Below are positions 24,205 through 36,600 of a DNA stretch of 64,000 bases, piece by piece. The DNA comes from Strigops habroptila (Eukaryota > Chordata > Aves > Psittaciformes > Psittacidae). Position numbers and translations under genes: made by a program. Where the stretch lies: assembly GCF_004027225.2 (NCBI RefSeq), contig NC_044277.2, positions 73,347,900-73,411,899 of the forward strand, written 5' to 3'. Every line of letters starts with the position of its first letter. Position 1 is the stretch's first letter. The notes under the pieces were generated by a model. It saw only the letters and a program-made list of their open reading frames with translations. It made no database searches and was not told where the DNA came from.

Positions 24205-24330
24205 TCCTCCTATGTAGTGAAATTAGGCTGGCTGACCTGTAGTTCCCTGGGTTCTCCTTCTTTGCCTTGAAGATGGCTGTGGCACTTGCCTTCTTCCCGT
24301 TCTCGAGGACCTCCCGCTATTACCAGTTTT
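24205..24330 (-). mobile_element. Decayed antisense CR1 LINE fragment (reverse-transcriptase region)
   Basis: The stretch GGCTGACCTGTAGTTCCCTG, followed by TCTCCTTCTTTGCC, TTGAAGATGG and CTTCCCGTTCTCGAGGACCTC, resembles the complement of the CR1 ORF2 region as it appears in many bird genomes. Edges are uncertain and the copy is diverged. Confidence 0.5.
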
Positions 24331-27300
24331 TGACTTCTAGCCTCTCTCCTAGCCCCTCTCCTCTCAGTCACCCACACACACATCCCTCCCGACTCTCCAC
24401 ACTCATCTTGGACATGCTGTTCGCCATAATCCTTTCCACCACACTTTGCATCTGTACAGCTCCTGGTTGTTCTTCCTGCACTCCTGCATGGTAAGACCCC
24501 AGTACAGAGGAGAAACTGTTTGCCCAGCTTCAGCTTACCCCCATCAGGAGTGAGATTGAAGGAGGAAAAGAGAGTTGTCCATGAGCTTTTCCTTTCCTTG
24601 AAGCTACTGTGAAGTTCAGGCCTCTGAAGAACTCCCTGCCCTTCCACAGAAGCAGGATCAGGAACTGGCTCCCCTCAAGAAGCGATAGATAATTTGAAGA
24701 CCCCTGCTTTCCTTCCTGGTGGAAGATCAGTAAGAGGAGAAAGGAGGAAGGGAAACAAACTTGAGGATCCAGGGAAAAACGTGCAGGTCTCTGACAGCAA
24801 TTTGTGTTCTCAGGGCTCAGCTGATAATGAGTCAGAAAATACAAGCTCTCAGAAGAGTCTTCCTTGTAAAGCAAGGATAAAATAGACACTTCGGAAGTAG
24901 GGACTTTACCAGATATTCTCCTTTGAAAATGACAGATTCCAAACAGGCTTGTTCTCAGGAGCTGAACAGGGTCACTGAGCTGCTCAGATGTTCTTCAGAC
25001 CTTCTGAGGACAAGGCCATGAGAAGGAATTACCATGTACTTCCATTTCTGTGTGTATCATTATCTTTGTGAGATGTCTTTTTCTTTACCACTTTTAACCA
25101 GGCTGAGGCCCTGGCAGAGGCCCATGTGCCATCACAACTGCATTAAAAAAATTAGTGTAACAGAATGTTTAATTGATCCACACAGAAGAGTCAAGAAAAT
25201 GTAGATTTTTAGTACTAAATGTGTTCAGTTTTTCATGTCAGTTACCCAAGTGAGAATCTACTTCACTGAGCCAAGCGTTTTGCTTTTCTCTATAGACATC
25301 AAAAGCACTAAGTGGTTTCTTCACTGTATTTGCAGACCCTGCACTGAAGGCAGTACACACAGCAAATACATTATTGCTACAGGGAAACAAGCAAAAGCTG
25401 GGGTTTCTCCCCAAATTCTCAGTGTCCAAGCTACAATGAAGTGAAAGTTACTACAGAAATCAGACAACAGAGGTCATTGACCCCAATTAACCTGTAGTAA
25501 CTCTGACCTTTAGACCATAGCTCACTTTTCTCTGGCTATGTTTTTTCTTGTTGCTGCAAATGTTTGACAAAAAGTAATGATAAGCCATTAGAAATCACAG
25601 TCCTTCTGCATTTCTTTCCTTGTCAGTGCAGCAGAAGCAGAGGCAGTAACATAGGTGGTGTTACAAAACCTATCTGTAGCAACTACGTGGATCGTTCTCC
25701 ACAAAAGACACGTTCTCTTTCTGGCAATGCTCACGGTTTTAAATTAAGTAGAACTGAACCTTGCCCCAAGGAGTTCAATTTAATTTGGTTGGCAGTCATA
25801 ACCTCCAATAACACGTGGAAGGTCAACAAAAAGGTTTCTGGCAAAACAAGATTGCTCCTGATAATACTGAGAGTAATCCCTAACTGCTGTCACCTGTAAG
25901 GATATTTTCACAGATTTCTAAAGACATGAGAAAAAGCATGTCCTCAGAAGGACTTATAAGCAGTCCTTTGATGACAGTAACATTGTGTTGGTGTTTCACA
26001 CCACACCCTCTATTACCAAGAAGAACAAGAAATATATATATATACACCTCTATATATAGAATCATTCAAATGTAATGACACAAATATCTAACTATCAGAA
26101 AGGTTCACTTGAAGTTTATGGAAGCGTTTCAGGTAAAGAACTGTATGCCTCAAATGATACTACAGTTATTAGGAATGGGATAATCTGCAAGACAAATACA
26201 GCTCTTTTTTATTGTTTTACACTCAGTTCTTCACTGTGCGCACAGCACTATGGCACAGCAGCCACAGCATTCTGAATCTCCAGTAGATTAACAACAGCAG
26301 TGAGCTGCACTCTCAGCAAATCCCAACCAAGTTGATGGGGCCTATGTTTTAAACAGAAAATCCACTGTAATTAACACATGTGAAAAAATACCTGCTGCAT
26401 TTAAACAATATAATTTGGTGGTGCAAAACCTGCAGACCTTGAGAAGAATCAGTGAAGTTCTGAAAATACTTTCTTACTGTGTGGAAACAGATGTGTATCA
26501 ATCACTCAAGTGTTACCTAGCTTGAAATCTAGACATATATAAACTGACTTGATTTCCTTATTAGTCAAAACCATTAAACAGTGATTTCTCCTGTAATATC
26601 ATTCTAGAACAGTTTTTTTAAACTCTAGAAAAACCTCATCTCTCACTGAAAATGCTAGTGGGCATAGTTTTTTTCTTGGTTGAAACGTCAATAATCCGTA
26701 GACCAAACCCCAGTGCACAGCTTCCAAAATAAGCAGATCTGGAGGCTATATCATGGCTGTGTCTGATGGTGCTGAGCCATTTTGTCTGTCCCTAAATTTA
26801 TGTTCGATGCAGTACTACTACATATTTTACAGCACACAGTAGGTGTGCAAAAGAGGAATCGCAAGTCACACTTTTATTCAGGAAGCTTGATTCCTCAGGT
26901 AGCTGCTGTTCATAGCCTAGCTCAGTATGAAGCAAACACCAGCAGGAAGGAAACACATTGGTCAATACTGAGGCTTCAGAGTCAGCATTTAGCACCAGTG
27001 CAACCGCCTGTGTCATGCTCCTGATGCAGCAGTAAACATCATTGCGTACACAGCACACCTGAGACTACATCTCCCTGTCTCCGTGCTGGGAATCTACCAG
27101 CACAGCAGCTACCTGCTGGTTGGGGCAGCTTTATGAGATGTAGTGGCAAAATGGCCAGTCACCAGGAAGCATATCCTCCAAAGGCCCTGCAGTGCATGGG
27201 GAAGAACCGGGGCGCCAGTGGCTTTCACCGTGTGTTTCTGTAGTCTACAAACCTTTGTGCTTTCTGATTGTGCCAGGCTAATTTTCTGGAGGCCGTACTT

Positions 27301-29729
27301 TGTGCTGTACATCAGAGTGCCTGCTCTAGCAGTTTTTCCTTTGCCATGGAAGTGCTAGACCTCCCTAGCAGTGGTGAATCAGTTATTCAGGAAGCAGATA
27401 CATGTTCAGCCCAAATACTGACTTTTTTTTTCTTATAAACTGACATCCATTTGGGTTTCCTTAAGATAATCTATTGGTTTCCACATTTCTGTTACTTGCT
27501 GTTTGTAACCAGCTGAACCATTTTTGTGGTAAGTCAGGCAACCAGCTGAGGAAAAGAACTAGGACGGCACTGGAAAAAGCCAAACAAGTGGGAAAGAAAA
27601 TAAATGTATTAGCATTTGCTTTTTCAATGCTCTGAACATTCAAAATAACTCTAAAAATGTAGGGGAAGCATTTTTATGAAGTCAAATGGGACAAAAGATG
27701 GAAATGTCACAGTGCAAATGCTGGATAGTTTTAATTTTGCAATTTTTATTTTGTATTCTTTTAATAGAGTTTTTGGAAAAAAAAAAAAAGATTTCTAAGC
27801 ATTTAAATATTACAAACCCAAAATGTTTTACCAAAATAAACCCATGTTTAAAATAATCTTGTCTTTTTTCCACTCCTCCCACCTACTCTAAATATGCCCT
27901 TCTTTTTGCCATAACCTTCTCTGATTTGCGGTTACATCTATTACTGTCTTCAGTTTCCACCTGTAGAATTTCCGTATTTCCTCTGTTATCCAGATAACTT
28001 GTTTGGAGCAGACATTTTTGTTCCAGTACATTTGCTCAGTGGCTGTTGGCACTTGGCCTTGATGACAGTCAGAAGCTAATAACAATCTCATAACATTCTC
28101 CTCTGTACCAAAAATTACGAACTACTTAAGCCGTGGGTATTTCTCAGGCGAAGAACACCTAACATACTACCAAATACACAAGGATCGATGATACATTCAC
28201 CAAAAACACCAAGAAGGCTGAGAAAGGTTTAATTTAATTTAACTTACAATAAAGTATTTTACTTTTTCCTTTTCTGTTTAAATTATAATGGCCTGCCTTC
28301 AGCTCGTGGTTACTGGTGAGCTGTAGTGTAGCCCATACTGAAGCACTAAGAACAAAATTTTGGGATTAATTCTCTCTAAATGCTGAGAAGACGGCATACA
28401 TCTAGTATCTGTTATGTAATTTAAATGACTGAATAGATAGATACAGGCAGGAATGAAATTATTCACTGGCAACTTACAGCGACTCATTTCAAAGGGTTTC
28501 ATCTCATTTAAAAAAGCCTACCATGAAAGACTGAAATTAGAGAATTATACGCATTAATCCTGCCATGGCTTCTTAAAAGTGAATTATATGATATTTAATT
28601 CATCTTTATCGCAGCAGAGTAATGACAATGGTTACATGTTTGGGAAATAAAGGGTAGGAATTATGAATGTACCTGGAAATTGAAGTGCCCCGTTTCTTGG
28701 TTTTTTAATCAATTTTTCCTTATTCAGACAAATTAAATACATTGGCATTTCTCATCTCCTCAGCACTGCGCTTGCACTTCTTAACATGCCAAGATAATTT
28801 GTCAAGATGAAAATAAGCTTACTTTTAAAATAAAATTGATTTTTAAAGTTTTAAGTAGGAGTTTTCTCGCCTTGCCTTTCTGAGACTGAGAACACGGAAG
28901 AGCTGAATGTAATAGCGTAGCCCACGTGTTTTATTGCAGCGCTTTGCTGTAATTATACAGCTACTGGAGAGCCACTCCAAGCCTTCACAATTTCCTGATC
29001 TTTTTTTGCTTACACAGACCAGTATCATATATCCCACCAGCTTGAGAAAGATACTATTGAAGGCACTGGTGTGGTTAAAGTTGAGGGAAAAAGAGTCATA
29101 AAATTGTAACTTGGGCACGTGCCACCTCTGCACTCCGAGTCCAGACTTGACCGGCCATCCACTCTGCTGCTGACACGATGGCCAAAGGCTTAATGCAAAG
29201 GATTTAATAACTGCTTGGACATTGAGACATGAAAGTTGCCACAACTCGTCGATCAACCAGAGGGGTAAAAATAGCTGCCACAATGGAATACAAAATAATA
29301 CGTATGTGCACTTCATCAGTATGGAATTTCGCTTTATCCTTAATGAAACGAACTTCTGCTTTCTTCCTTAATAAGCTTCTTGCCAACTCACCAGAGGCCA
29401 TCTGACAACCTTCTGTGCCCCCGGCAGACTACAAAGTTTTAATGTATGCTGTCTCAGCTACTTAGGCAGGCAAGACCTGAAAACATAAATTATTAAGCTA
29501 ACGGAGGTTTTGTGTTTTACTCAAGAGCCCTATTTTCCTGTTGGAAATCTCAGGCAGAGCAAGGAGAGGCGGGGGTTGAAGAAGGGCACTCACAGGTAAC
29601 ACCTTCCGCCCGAAGGGAGTAGGAGGAGGAGGGCGGTTCGCAGGGCCAGCAGAGGTCAAGCTCCTGCGCCCTGAAGCACGCACCATCCCAAAAGCTTGGC
29701 ACTCCAAGCTGCACGCAGTGTTTCCCCTT

Positions 29730-30690
29730 GGTTTGAGGTGCAATTTAGAACCTGTTTTAGCAGCAGTGTGCCTGACGCCCGTGCTCCGCCCGGTGCAACC
29801 GCTGCCCAAGCACGGACGCGTCCCTCTGCCGTGGCGTGCGCCTCCACGGATACCAACCGCCCCGTCCCGCTCGCCTTGGCCGGGTGCTGCCGGAGGGGGG
29901 CAGCCACGCAGACAGCGACCATCGGGCTGCCCCAACGCCGGGCCCGGCCCGCCGCACCGGGCCCCTTCTCCCGGGCCTCCCGGCGCCACCATCTCCGCCA
30001 GGCGGCGCCCGCAGCGAGCTTGGCGCTCTATCCCCGGCGGCTCGGTGGTGCGGTCTCTACGGCGCCCGCACCGCGTACCGGCGCGGCCCCGCCCCGCGCG
30101 GTCACACCACCCGCTCGGCCGGCGCTGCGTCAGCCCGGCAAGATGGAGACCGCCGAGGAAGGTAGCGCGCTCGCACCTCCGCCACCGCCGTCAACCCTCC
30201 GGGGCCCGGCCGAGGAAGGGCTCTGAACGGGCGGAGGGTGGGCGCGGGGCCGGGGGGTGCACCACGGGGCCCGGTAGCCGCCGGGCGGGCCAGTGGCTGT
30301 TTACGCACGGGTGGGGGTGCTCAGCGTACCGTGGCTGCAGGTGCCCGGGGCGCCCCCCCCCCACCCAGCGCCGTTCCTCTGCCGGGCCCGGCGGTGGGGC
30401 CGCGGCGGGTGGGGTGGGGAGTGAAGGCGGGCGGCGCGCGCGGGGGCTGGCGCGCGCGGGTGCCCCTTACATAAGCGCGGCCGTTGGGAGCCGGGCGGTG
30501 GGGGAGGGGCGGGCGGTGCTGTGGTAACCCCGCTCGCGGCGTGGGGCGGGCCGGTCCTTACCCGGTGCGGGCACCGTGCGGCTGCCGCCCGCCGCCTGCA
30601 CCGCGGCGGCGTGAAGGGCCGTGAGGGAGGGACCTGTGTGAAACCCTCGCCGGGTCCCGGCTTCCTAGCGGGCAGACGCTGTTGTGCCCG
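29730..30690. promoter_or_regulatory. MARCHF6: CpG-island promoter of MARCHF6
   Basis: About 1 kb of CpG-dense, GC-rich DNA spans the MARCHF6 first coding exon. GC boxes (GGGGCGGG-type) are seen at about 30503 and 30543. A TGCGTCAG element (30126-30133) and a YY1-like AAGATGG overlap or precede the start codon. The transcription start must lie upstream of 30143 but is not marked by a TATA box. Such islands usually fire in both directions, so a minus-strand transcript could also begin here. Confidence 0.85.
30143..30161 (+). CDS. MARCHF6: MARCHF6 coding exon 1
   Basis: Nineteen coding bases: METAEE plus the first base of Asp7, then donor GTAGCG. Too short to recognise alone; it is fixed by the family N-terminus and by the phase of the next exon. 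Confidence 0.9.
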
Positions 30691-33600
30691 GTCCTGGAGT
30701 TTAGCGAGCGCAAAATACCCGCTTTTAGCTGAGCAGTACGAGCAGCTTTAGCTGCTGCTTCTCTTGCAACGTTAACTTTGTTGTGTATGCTGGAAAAATG
30801 TGCTTGAGAAAATGCAGTAGTGAAATGATGACATGTCTCTCTGTGTCTTCCACAAGGAGCTAACACATAGCAACTTACCTCGTTTTAAAAAATAAGTTGT
30901 CAAAGAGGTCATAGTCATGTTCTTTAAGTGGGTAGTTCGCATTTTTAAGGGTATTGCTTTACGTGGGATCAAATGCGGGTATGTTTCAGCAGCACTTTTG
31001 CTCTGCTCAGAGAATGTTGAGGAACTGCGTAGTTGAAGCTGTTGATGCAGAACTTTGATAAGCCAGGAGTTCATACTGTGGTGTAAACCAAAATAAATAA
31101 AGGATACCTGTTGTGCCGTGTTTCTTGTAGTATTTGAGCTTTGTTTGTCATCCTTAGCGATAACTACAAACAGTTATTGCAGCAGGGAAGCAGTTCCAAG
31201 GGAAGTGCTTTGTGTCTTGGCTTTCATTTCTTTGGCATCATTTTGAATGTGGCTTTTTATCTGGTGGCGCTGGATTGTCCAGCTTGAGAGAATTAAAAAG
31301 AAAAAAGCTGCAAAACCATGAAACACTGGATGAAGAAAGACAGCACCTGGGTTGTGCTGTGGACATCTTTAGCGCTTGTCGAAACAGATAGTTTATCAAA
31401 ATATTAGTGTGTTTAATATCTCACAACTTTTCAAACTGCTTGCTGCAACTCTGGCCTGCCTCTGTAGACCAGCAGTTGCTTACACTGGTGAAATTAACAA
31501 AGTGAAGCTTTGATTGCTTGGCCTTCAGTTGCCCGGAAAACCTGGACTGTTGCAAACAGTGGATTCTTGGAAATGTCCAACTGCATTCCCACCACTCCAG
31601 TAGTTGGTAAATCCATCTTGGTGGATTTAATTCGGACAGCATTGGTGGACCTTGTTACAGGCTGTTGTTAACAGTGGTAGTCTTTGATCGTACCTGCTTT
31701 CACAGACTACATGTATAATATGTACATGTAGTCTCAGATATTGTAGCGTAGCCTTATCAATGTTACCCTTGAAAGCTCTGAATAGTAGGATGAAAGTAAC
31801 TAGTCTATATATACACTCACTTTCCATAAATACCACAAGAATGTTACAACTTCTACAGTTTCAAACTTCAGTTCCCACTATTAGAATTTCACAACACTTG
31901 CCAGGATGCTGAAGAGGCTTCCCAAGGTTATAAAGCTTTAAACAAGAGTAGCAGAAAAGACTGTGTTTGTGCCGTAAGGAAGAGGAAATCTGTGCTCTGG
32001 TGTTAGTGTGTGCCTGAACTTCTGCCATAAAGTGTCATATGCACTTCCCTAGCTATTGATAGGCCACTAACAACATTACGATCATTGTGTTTCTGGTGGG
32101 TTTTGTGCTTGACTGAATTGCATTGTGGAGCTAGGAAATGTGACTGGATGGTGAGAGCTCAGACAGGAGAGGCCATCTAGGGTAATAAAGGTTAGACCAA
32201 AGCGTCAGCTTCGCCTCAGAATGAAAGTTTCTTCTCTGTAACACCTGAAAGCACCAGATACCAGGTTTTGCTGAGACGTGCTTCTGTTTCTTTCTAGTTA
32301 AATCAGTTTGTTGCTAAATAGCATAACCTTCGCTTTTGAACACTACAGCAGTGAACATCCAGTTAGAGAGGTGATAGGCAGGGAATCGCTCCCTGGGGGA
32401 ACAAAAAAGAACTGTATTACTCAAGGTCATTCTTTCCAAAACAAATGCATGAAGGACGGGGCACAAAGTGTGCGTGCAAGTGGAAAAACAGCGTGTATGA
32501 CGCAGTGGAATTCCCTCTGAATGTGACAGTAGGTCATAAGTAGCTTTACGTGTTGAGTCTCAGCAGGGTTTATTGATTTGAAGCTATCGACTGCTTAACA
32601 GTCCAGGTTGTTAAACTCATAATATGTTTATTTGGATTTATAAAACAAGTGGGAATATTTAGAAAATCTCACATCCTTTAAAAAAATAAAATTTAGGTTT
32701 AACTTATTTTAGTAAGCTAGCAAATGAAAACCTTTTTCAAAGAAAGAGTGTATTTGCTTTCGGTAAAGCAAAGTATGGGTTTTTTTCTCAACAGTCTTGA
32801 GGATAAGTGAACTGCTGTGGAAGCCAACAGACCATTAATGAGTGGGTTCACAGAGCTCTGGGGCTCTTCCAGAGAGTAGCGTGCTCTTAACTTGCTGTCT
32901 TTGGTGCCAGAGAGCGTTCTTAGAGCAGTGGTTTCACATCCTGTCTCTTGTGCTTGTCTGACCCTTTATGAGGCTCATCCAGTGTACAAAGTTGTCAACT
33001 TGCTATAGTTGAAATAGCTCTGTTGGAAGCAATGCTGGAGGAAGGTGGGCATGCCGCAGTTGGTGCGTCGGTCCTGCCTCTCAGATGAAGAGACCTGTCC
33101 TGTGCCGTCATTTGGAAATACTCTCTATGATAAAAGAATCATTTGTTAGGTGAAGTAGTGGGTCTGGTTGGCCTTGTCATCAGAGAAACCAGGGACTCTT
33201 GATGTTTGCAGCGATATGTCATTGCTCAATACGGCTGTGACAGAAGTGCTCTTTATGTCTCTTCGTAGCATCTTTAATGTGGTATTGAATACATGGTTTT
33301 GTTAATTCTGGGGTTCTGGCCTATGCAAATAAATTCAAATCTCTCTTTTACGGGTAGAAAATTAATTTTTTTACTTTAGAATCATTTGGATTCTTGCACT
33401 TTATGTGTAGAAACTATTCTAATACTGTGCAAACTATGGATATAGAACATTCACATTTGAATGTTTGGTACGTTTTGGAACTTTTTGTAAAAAAACATTA
33501 ACTTTTGGAGGTTTCAGCCAAGAACAAAGATAAGTGGTTCAGACTTGAAACTGCATATTTTCAGTATTCGTACATCAGTACTTTAAGCTGGTAATTTTCT

Positions 33601-36600
33601 AGCAAGGATCTCTGATGTGTTACAGTTTCTGCATGTTACAGTCATGCGGGTTTGCTGAATGGTGGTTGATAGAGGAGTAATTTACAAAAGAGAAAACCCT
33701 GAACTTAAATCTTCAGGAAAAAAAAAAAAAAAAGGATGGTTTATGTTTGTTTCCTTAATAAAAGTAAAAGAAAAAGGGAAGATACCATCTCTCCATGAGT
33801 AAATTTACTCAGACAAGTTGTGGATGCCCATCCCTGGAAGCATTCAAGGCCAGGTTGGATGAGGCTTTGAGCAGCCTAGTCTGGTGGAAGGTGTCCCTGC
33901 CTGTGGCAGGGGGGTTGGAACTAGATGATCTTTAATGTTGCTTCCAACCCAAACTTGTCTTATGATTCTATGAAATCAAATACTTGGTTTTTATTTATAT
34001 TTAGTTGTGTGTTAAAATGCTCTGGATAACTGAATGGTATTAAAATACCATCTGCTCTTTAGAGGGAGAGGTTTACACTCACTTTTTCATCTGTAAAACA
34101 TCTTGCAGTCTTTAGTTGTAAGAAAATGTCAAAAAAAGAATAAAAAAGGTGCGGAACCTACTGAAATATTATTGAAATTGAAATCACGAAATAAGAAATG
34201 GAAAATGTCTTTCCTTTTGTAACTAGACTGTAGACTCCTAAATGGATGGACTTGTTCAACCTGGGTAACCCACAAAACTCACCTAATACTCACAGAATAC
34301 CTATTTCTGTTTATTTTTATGGATTATTTTTTTCCTTTAATCAGGAGCACCAAGGACCATCCATGTTAGGTTCAAGAGCAGCAGGTGGCATGTCTAAGTC
34401 ATTGTTAGATCTTGGTAAATCTCTTCTTCTCAGTCTCCATTTAAGTTGTCCAAAACGCAACTGAATTTTTTTCCATTTTCAAATCTCCACTTGCAGGAAG
34501 ATTATCCTGAACGGTTTATATGTTGTTTTAGTGATAACTTTTTTAGGCACAGAGCACCTCTGTGTGTAGTTTTACTGTATCTATTTCCTAGAAATCTTCA
34601 AAATATAATGTTTCGGGGTTTGTTTGTTTGGTTTGGGGTTTTTTTTTTTAATAACACAACCAGGCAGATAACATTCTGCTTGCTTTTTTTGGTGATCTCT
34701 TAGTCTTCATGTCTTGCCTCAGATGAAATCTGTCTTTTGTCCTCTTTCAATGTATTCTAGTTTGATTTTGCTACATGGTGAAGCTTCTAGAATTGATCTG
34801 TATAATTTGTCTTGTAAAATTGAGTTCTTTAAGCAGTAGTGTAATAAGCTTTATGTCCTTGTCAGCAGATATATGCAGAGTCTGCCGGTCTGAAGGAACT
34901 CCTGAGAAACCCCTCTATCATCCATGTGTGTGTACTGGCAGTATTAAATTTATTCATCAGGAATGGTGAGTTCTGTCTTCGTGGGGCTTTTAATTTTTAT
35001 ATTTTTTTTTTTTTAATAAAACACATCATATGTTTCTAAAACCAATACTTCCCAACTCTTCAGATTAACTAGTAAGAAAATCCAGTTTTCGCCAGGAATG
35101 TGTTAGGGGTTTGATATTTTTTACATGGTGGTTCATTACAGTTCAGATTTAGTAATTATATATGACAAGGAAGTACTGGCAATTGTTTGTGTTTAGGACT
35201 ACAGTTCTGCTCATATGTCAGCTTTATGAAAGCTAAGCAGAAAAGTCAGTATGCAGTCAGTGGGCTTTTTCTGCCCACTTCTAGTTGTGAATAAAAAGAA
35301 AACTAACCTCACAGCAAGAAATAAAAATACCCTAGTACTTTTGGGTCATTTTGAGGTGTGTGTTTGATCAAGGAAATGCTAAAGTGAAAACAGTAATTCT
35401 GGCCTAAAGCACACATTCCTTTTGATGGTATTTTAATAGCCATTTTTTTGCATATACAAGAGTTCTAAATCTTAGCTGTGTGCATATATGTGTCATGTCA
35501 AAGTATTTATAAGGAATAGTGTCACTTGTGGGTGTCCGTGCTGGGATGTATGCTTCAGTTTATTAACCTTTTCGATAACGTACTCTAAGAATGTACTTTA
35601 TCAATAATGTAAGTGATGGAATTGAGGAATTGCTATTTTTCATAGTCAGCTTGTCTTTATAACTTTGTGAAACTTACTCGATGGCCTAAATGGACTTAAT
35701 AAGCATGCTGATTGAAGTCCTGCTTGATAGTACAAATAGCCTGATTTATGTTTGAAAACAGAGAATTAGCATGTTTTCCTTTAATGGAGGGGTAAAGTGA
35801 GAGATGTAATAGCATGTGTTAATATGATCACTTTTTATTGCAGCTTAGTTCAATGGCTTAAACACAGCAGAAAAGAATACTGTGAACTATGTAAGCACAG
35901 ATTTGCTTTCACACCAAGTAAGTATGTTTTACTGCTCCTATTTTTTCAGAATTCCTTTTGTTATTTTTTTCTTAGTATGTATGAAGTGATTTCTTCTTCA
36001 CTCAGCATGGTAGATCCAGACTTGCATTTTAATTTACACGTTCTTGTTTGAATTGCAGTTCTTACGCATATTATTGCAGGCTGTGAATTGTTTAAATAAC
36101 GGATAATCTGGTGCTTTCGTAATCTTACGTGAGCCATAAAAGAAGTGTTATTCTGTACCTTTTCTGACTGCCTCAGTCCCATTCTTTTGTTGCCAGCATT
36201 ACAGCATATGGCATGTTTTCAGCTTCATTGTTAAATTTGAGTGTTTGGAAATCTGACTGTTAAGGTGAAACCACAGCAAAATTTGAATTTGAAAAACAGT
36301 TGTTAGTTACCTTTGAACTATCCATCTGCAACACTACCACCTGGCTTGTGTCAGTTTCAATTCAAATGATCTTGACAGATAATGCAAATAATTGCTCCAC
36401 TTGTATTTCAGTCAAAATACAGTAAATATCCCGTATTACATCGCCTGTTGTGTTAGATTCCTCTAAATAAGTTAGGCAGCTTATGATGAATGACTGTATA
36501 TAGTTCCCAGAAGATTCTTAATTACATTCTAACCGATAGTAGTAGAAATAAATGAGGTCATTTGGATTGGTGGCAGGCTAGCTCAATATTTAGTATTGCC

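Larger units (their letters stand above)
16512..29600. other. Gene-free stretch between the CMBL and MARCHF6 coding regions
   Basis: No exon with a recognisable product on either strand. The composition is mostly AT-rich, with two locally GC-richer patches (about 19.6-19.9 kb and 23.4-24.3 kb). Low-complexity tracts occur at 21.27-21.32 kb and 22.1 kb. Any CMBL 5' non-coding exon and shared regulatory elements could lie here but cannot be read directly. Confidence 0.5.

Noticed and set aside
23791-24270. Plus-strand open frame of 159 codons
   Set aside because: Low-complexity GC-rich composition, overlaps a CR1 relic, and has no family resemblance.
28843-29401. Two overlapping minus-strand frames (157 and 65 codons) left of the MARCHF6 CpG island, considered as a divergent gene
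   Set aside because: The 65-codon frame (MASGELARSLLRKKAEV...) is somewhat protein-like, but neither resembles a known protein and no consistent splice joining could be found.
29498-30527. Multiple long frames on both strands at the MARCHF6 promoter, up to 269 codons
   Set aside because: Apart from the short METAEE exon they are CpG-island artefacts with biased Ala/Pro/Arg/Gly composition.
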